Source: JBEKHT01 sp050012135 (lineage in GTDB: Bacteria; Chloroflexota; Anaerolineae; Anaerolineales; RBG-16-64-43). From it: a DNA stretch of 15,571 nt. This document shows, piece by piece, positions 14,563-15,571 of the stretch. The stretch lies in assembly GCA_050012135.1 (NCBI GenBank), contig JBEKHT010000054.1:1-15571 (forward strand), written 5' to 3'. Made by a program: the position numbers and the translations under genes. The notes below the pieces were generated by a model. It worked only from the letters and a program-made list of their open reading frames with translations, did not search any database and was not told the DNA's origin. The stretch's first letter is position 1. Every line of letters begins with the position of its first letter.

Positions 14563-15571
14563 ATGTTGCCTCAAGTCCGAGCCCGCTTCTTCCGCCTTGC
14601 CGGCGCATTCTCCCTGGTCGCCCTGACCGCTTTCACCCCTCTCGCCGCCGCGCAAGCGAGCCCAAACGCCACCCTGCACGTCACCCAGATCGACACCTCC
14701 TGGTTTCCGATGGTCAAGGTGTATGTCTCGGCCACCGACGCGAACGGCGAACCGGTTCCGGTCAATCCGAATCAGATCGTGCTGGCCGAGAATGGAAAGC
14801 CGGTGCAACCCACCTCAATCAAGGGGTTGGGGCCGGACGAGCCATTGACGACAATGCTGGTCATCGACGTGTCCGGGAGCATGCTCCAAGCGGGGAAACT
14901 TCAAGGCGCCCAGGCCGCGGCCAAAGCGTACGTCCAGCAGATGCGGCCGGGCGACGAGGCAGGAATCATCACCTTTAGCACCCAGATCAGCTCCGTGCAA
15001 CCCATCACCTCCGACCGTCAAGAACTGCTCTCCGCCATCGACAGCCTTCACGCGGAAGACAACACGGCCATGTATGATGCCCTCTACAAGGCGGTGGGAA
15101 TCCTGCAGGGAGTGAGCGGACGCAAGGCCATCATCGTCCTGACGGACGGGATGGACAATGTCAGCACCCATAACGCGGGGGAGGTCATCAACGCCATCGG
15201 CCCTGCCGGACTGAGCATCTCCACCATCGGATTGGGCGAACCCTCTAAGGGAACGGCCAGCCTGGCTGGGATCGACGAGGGAGCTCTTCGCACCCTCGCG
15301 GATCAGGCGGGCGGAACCTACGGTTTCGCAAACGACCCATCCGCGCTCACCGACATCTACCAGCGGTACGGTCGCGCCCTGCAAAGCGAGTACGTGGTCG
15401 AGTACACCTCGCCTTCTACCCTGCGGGACGGCGTGAATCGATCCCTAACCGAACTTTCCCCATTCGGGGTCAAGAATCAAGAAAGTGCCGAGAAACCCCT
15501 ATGTTTTTCGGAAAGGTCTGCACCATGGGACTTGACCTGGGCGCTTGTGATTTCCGGTGGTGGCTGCGCTG
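14563..15571 (+). CDS. Secreted von Willebrand factor A domain protein, 3' end outside window
   Basis: At least 336 residues, open at the right window edge. The ATG at 14563 follows AGGAGG (14553-14558), which overlaps the FHA stop; the spacing is tight. A Sec signal peptide (basic start, hydrophobic AFSLVALTAFTPLAAA, cut likely near residue 32) exports it. A small beta domain precedes the VWA domain (about 95-290), whose metal ion-dependent adhesion site is complete: DVSGSM with Asp102, Ser104, Ser106; Thr168 in NTAMYDA; and Asp195 in LTDGMDN. The region ending YVVEYTSPSTLRDGVNRSLT (through 15450) is typical of this family. The last 40 codons look less like the family and are richer in A/T; a frameshift or a different domain begins there. 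Probable role: metal-dependent protein binding outside the membrane. By context it may be the outer partner of the FHA membrane protein. Confidence 0.85.
   Translation, partial: MLPQVRARFFRLAGAFSLVALTAFTPLAAAQASPNATLHVTQIDTSWFPMVKVYVSATDANGEPVPVNPNQIVLAENGKPVQPTSIKGLGPDEPLTTMLVIDVSGSMLQAGKLQGAQAAAKAYVQQMRPGDEAGIITFSTQISSVQPITSDRQELLSAIDSLHAEDNTAMYDALYKAVGILQGVSGRKAIIVLTDGMDNVSTHNAGEVINAIGPAGLSISTIGLGEPSKGTASLAGIDEGALRTLADQAGGTYGFANDPSALTDIYQRYGRALQSEYVVEYTSPSTLRDGVNRSLTELSPFGVKNQESAEKPLCFSERSAPWDLTWALVISGGGCA

Overview
The window looks like a GC-rich bacterial chromosome segment, most likely Chloroflexota (Anaerolineae-like). This is inferred from the Thr/Pro-rich linker of the lipoprotein at 5162-6421, the YibE/F and VWA protein styles, and a GSI-alpha type glutamine synthetase. 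It was not tested by any search. Protein names below come from motif recognition.

Left part (1-9173), loosely packed: the truncated right end of an IS481-like insertion sequence (1-266); a DoxX-family membrane protein on the minus strand (683-1261); glutamine synthetase glnA (2100-3443); a double-hotdog acyl thioesterase (3911-4771); a secreted lipoprotein polysaccharide deacetylase (5162-6421) behind a palindrome-bearing promoter; and a YibE/F multipass membrane protein (7117-8352). Six gene-free stretches of about 390-840 bp separate these genes. One of them holds what looks like a decayed minus-strand GlsB/YeaQ-type gene.

Right part (9174-15571), tightly packed and co-oriented, about 98% coding: this is the notable region. 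A near-consensus sigma70 promoter (9174-9201) and a FadR/GntR-type palindromic operator (9205-9229) precede seven genes. In order they are: (1) a GntR-type DNA-binding domain fused to a ubiquitin-activating E1/ThiF enzyme; (2) a membrane protein with a cytoplasmic prokaryotic RING finger (E3-like); (3) a ubiquitin-like (Ubl) domain fused to an E2 with a eukaryote-like HPN...Cys active site; (4) a free 88-residue Ubl ending in Gly, 59/88 identical to the Ubl fused to the E2; (5) a JAMM/MPN isopeptidase; (6) a multipass membrane protein with a cytoplasmic FHA domain; (7) a secreted VWA-domain protein cut by the window edge.

Together genes 1-5 make a complete candidate E1-E2-E3-Ubl-deubiquitinase pathway. 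The working model is that the free Ubl is adenylated and thioesterified by the E1, passed to the Ubl-E2, placed on targets near the membrane with help from the RING protein, and removed by the JAMM enzyme. The E1 carries a DNA-binding domain whose expected operator sits on the operon's own promoter, so the activating enzyme probably represses its own operon. The FHA and VWA genes are translationally linked to the cassette and suggest phospho-dependent and cell-surface connections. Ubiquitin-like operons are known in bacteria, so the general idea is not new. The GntR-E1 fusion, the Ubl-E2 fusion duplicated by a free Ubl, and the membrane RING in one operon are the parts worth testing for novelty.
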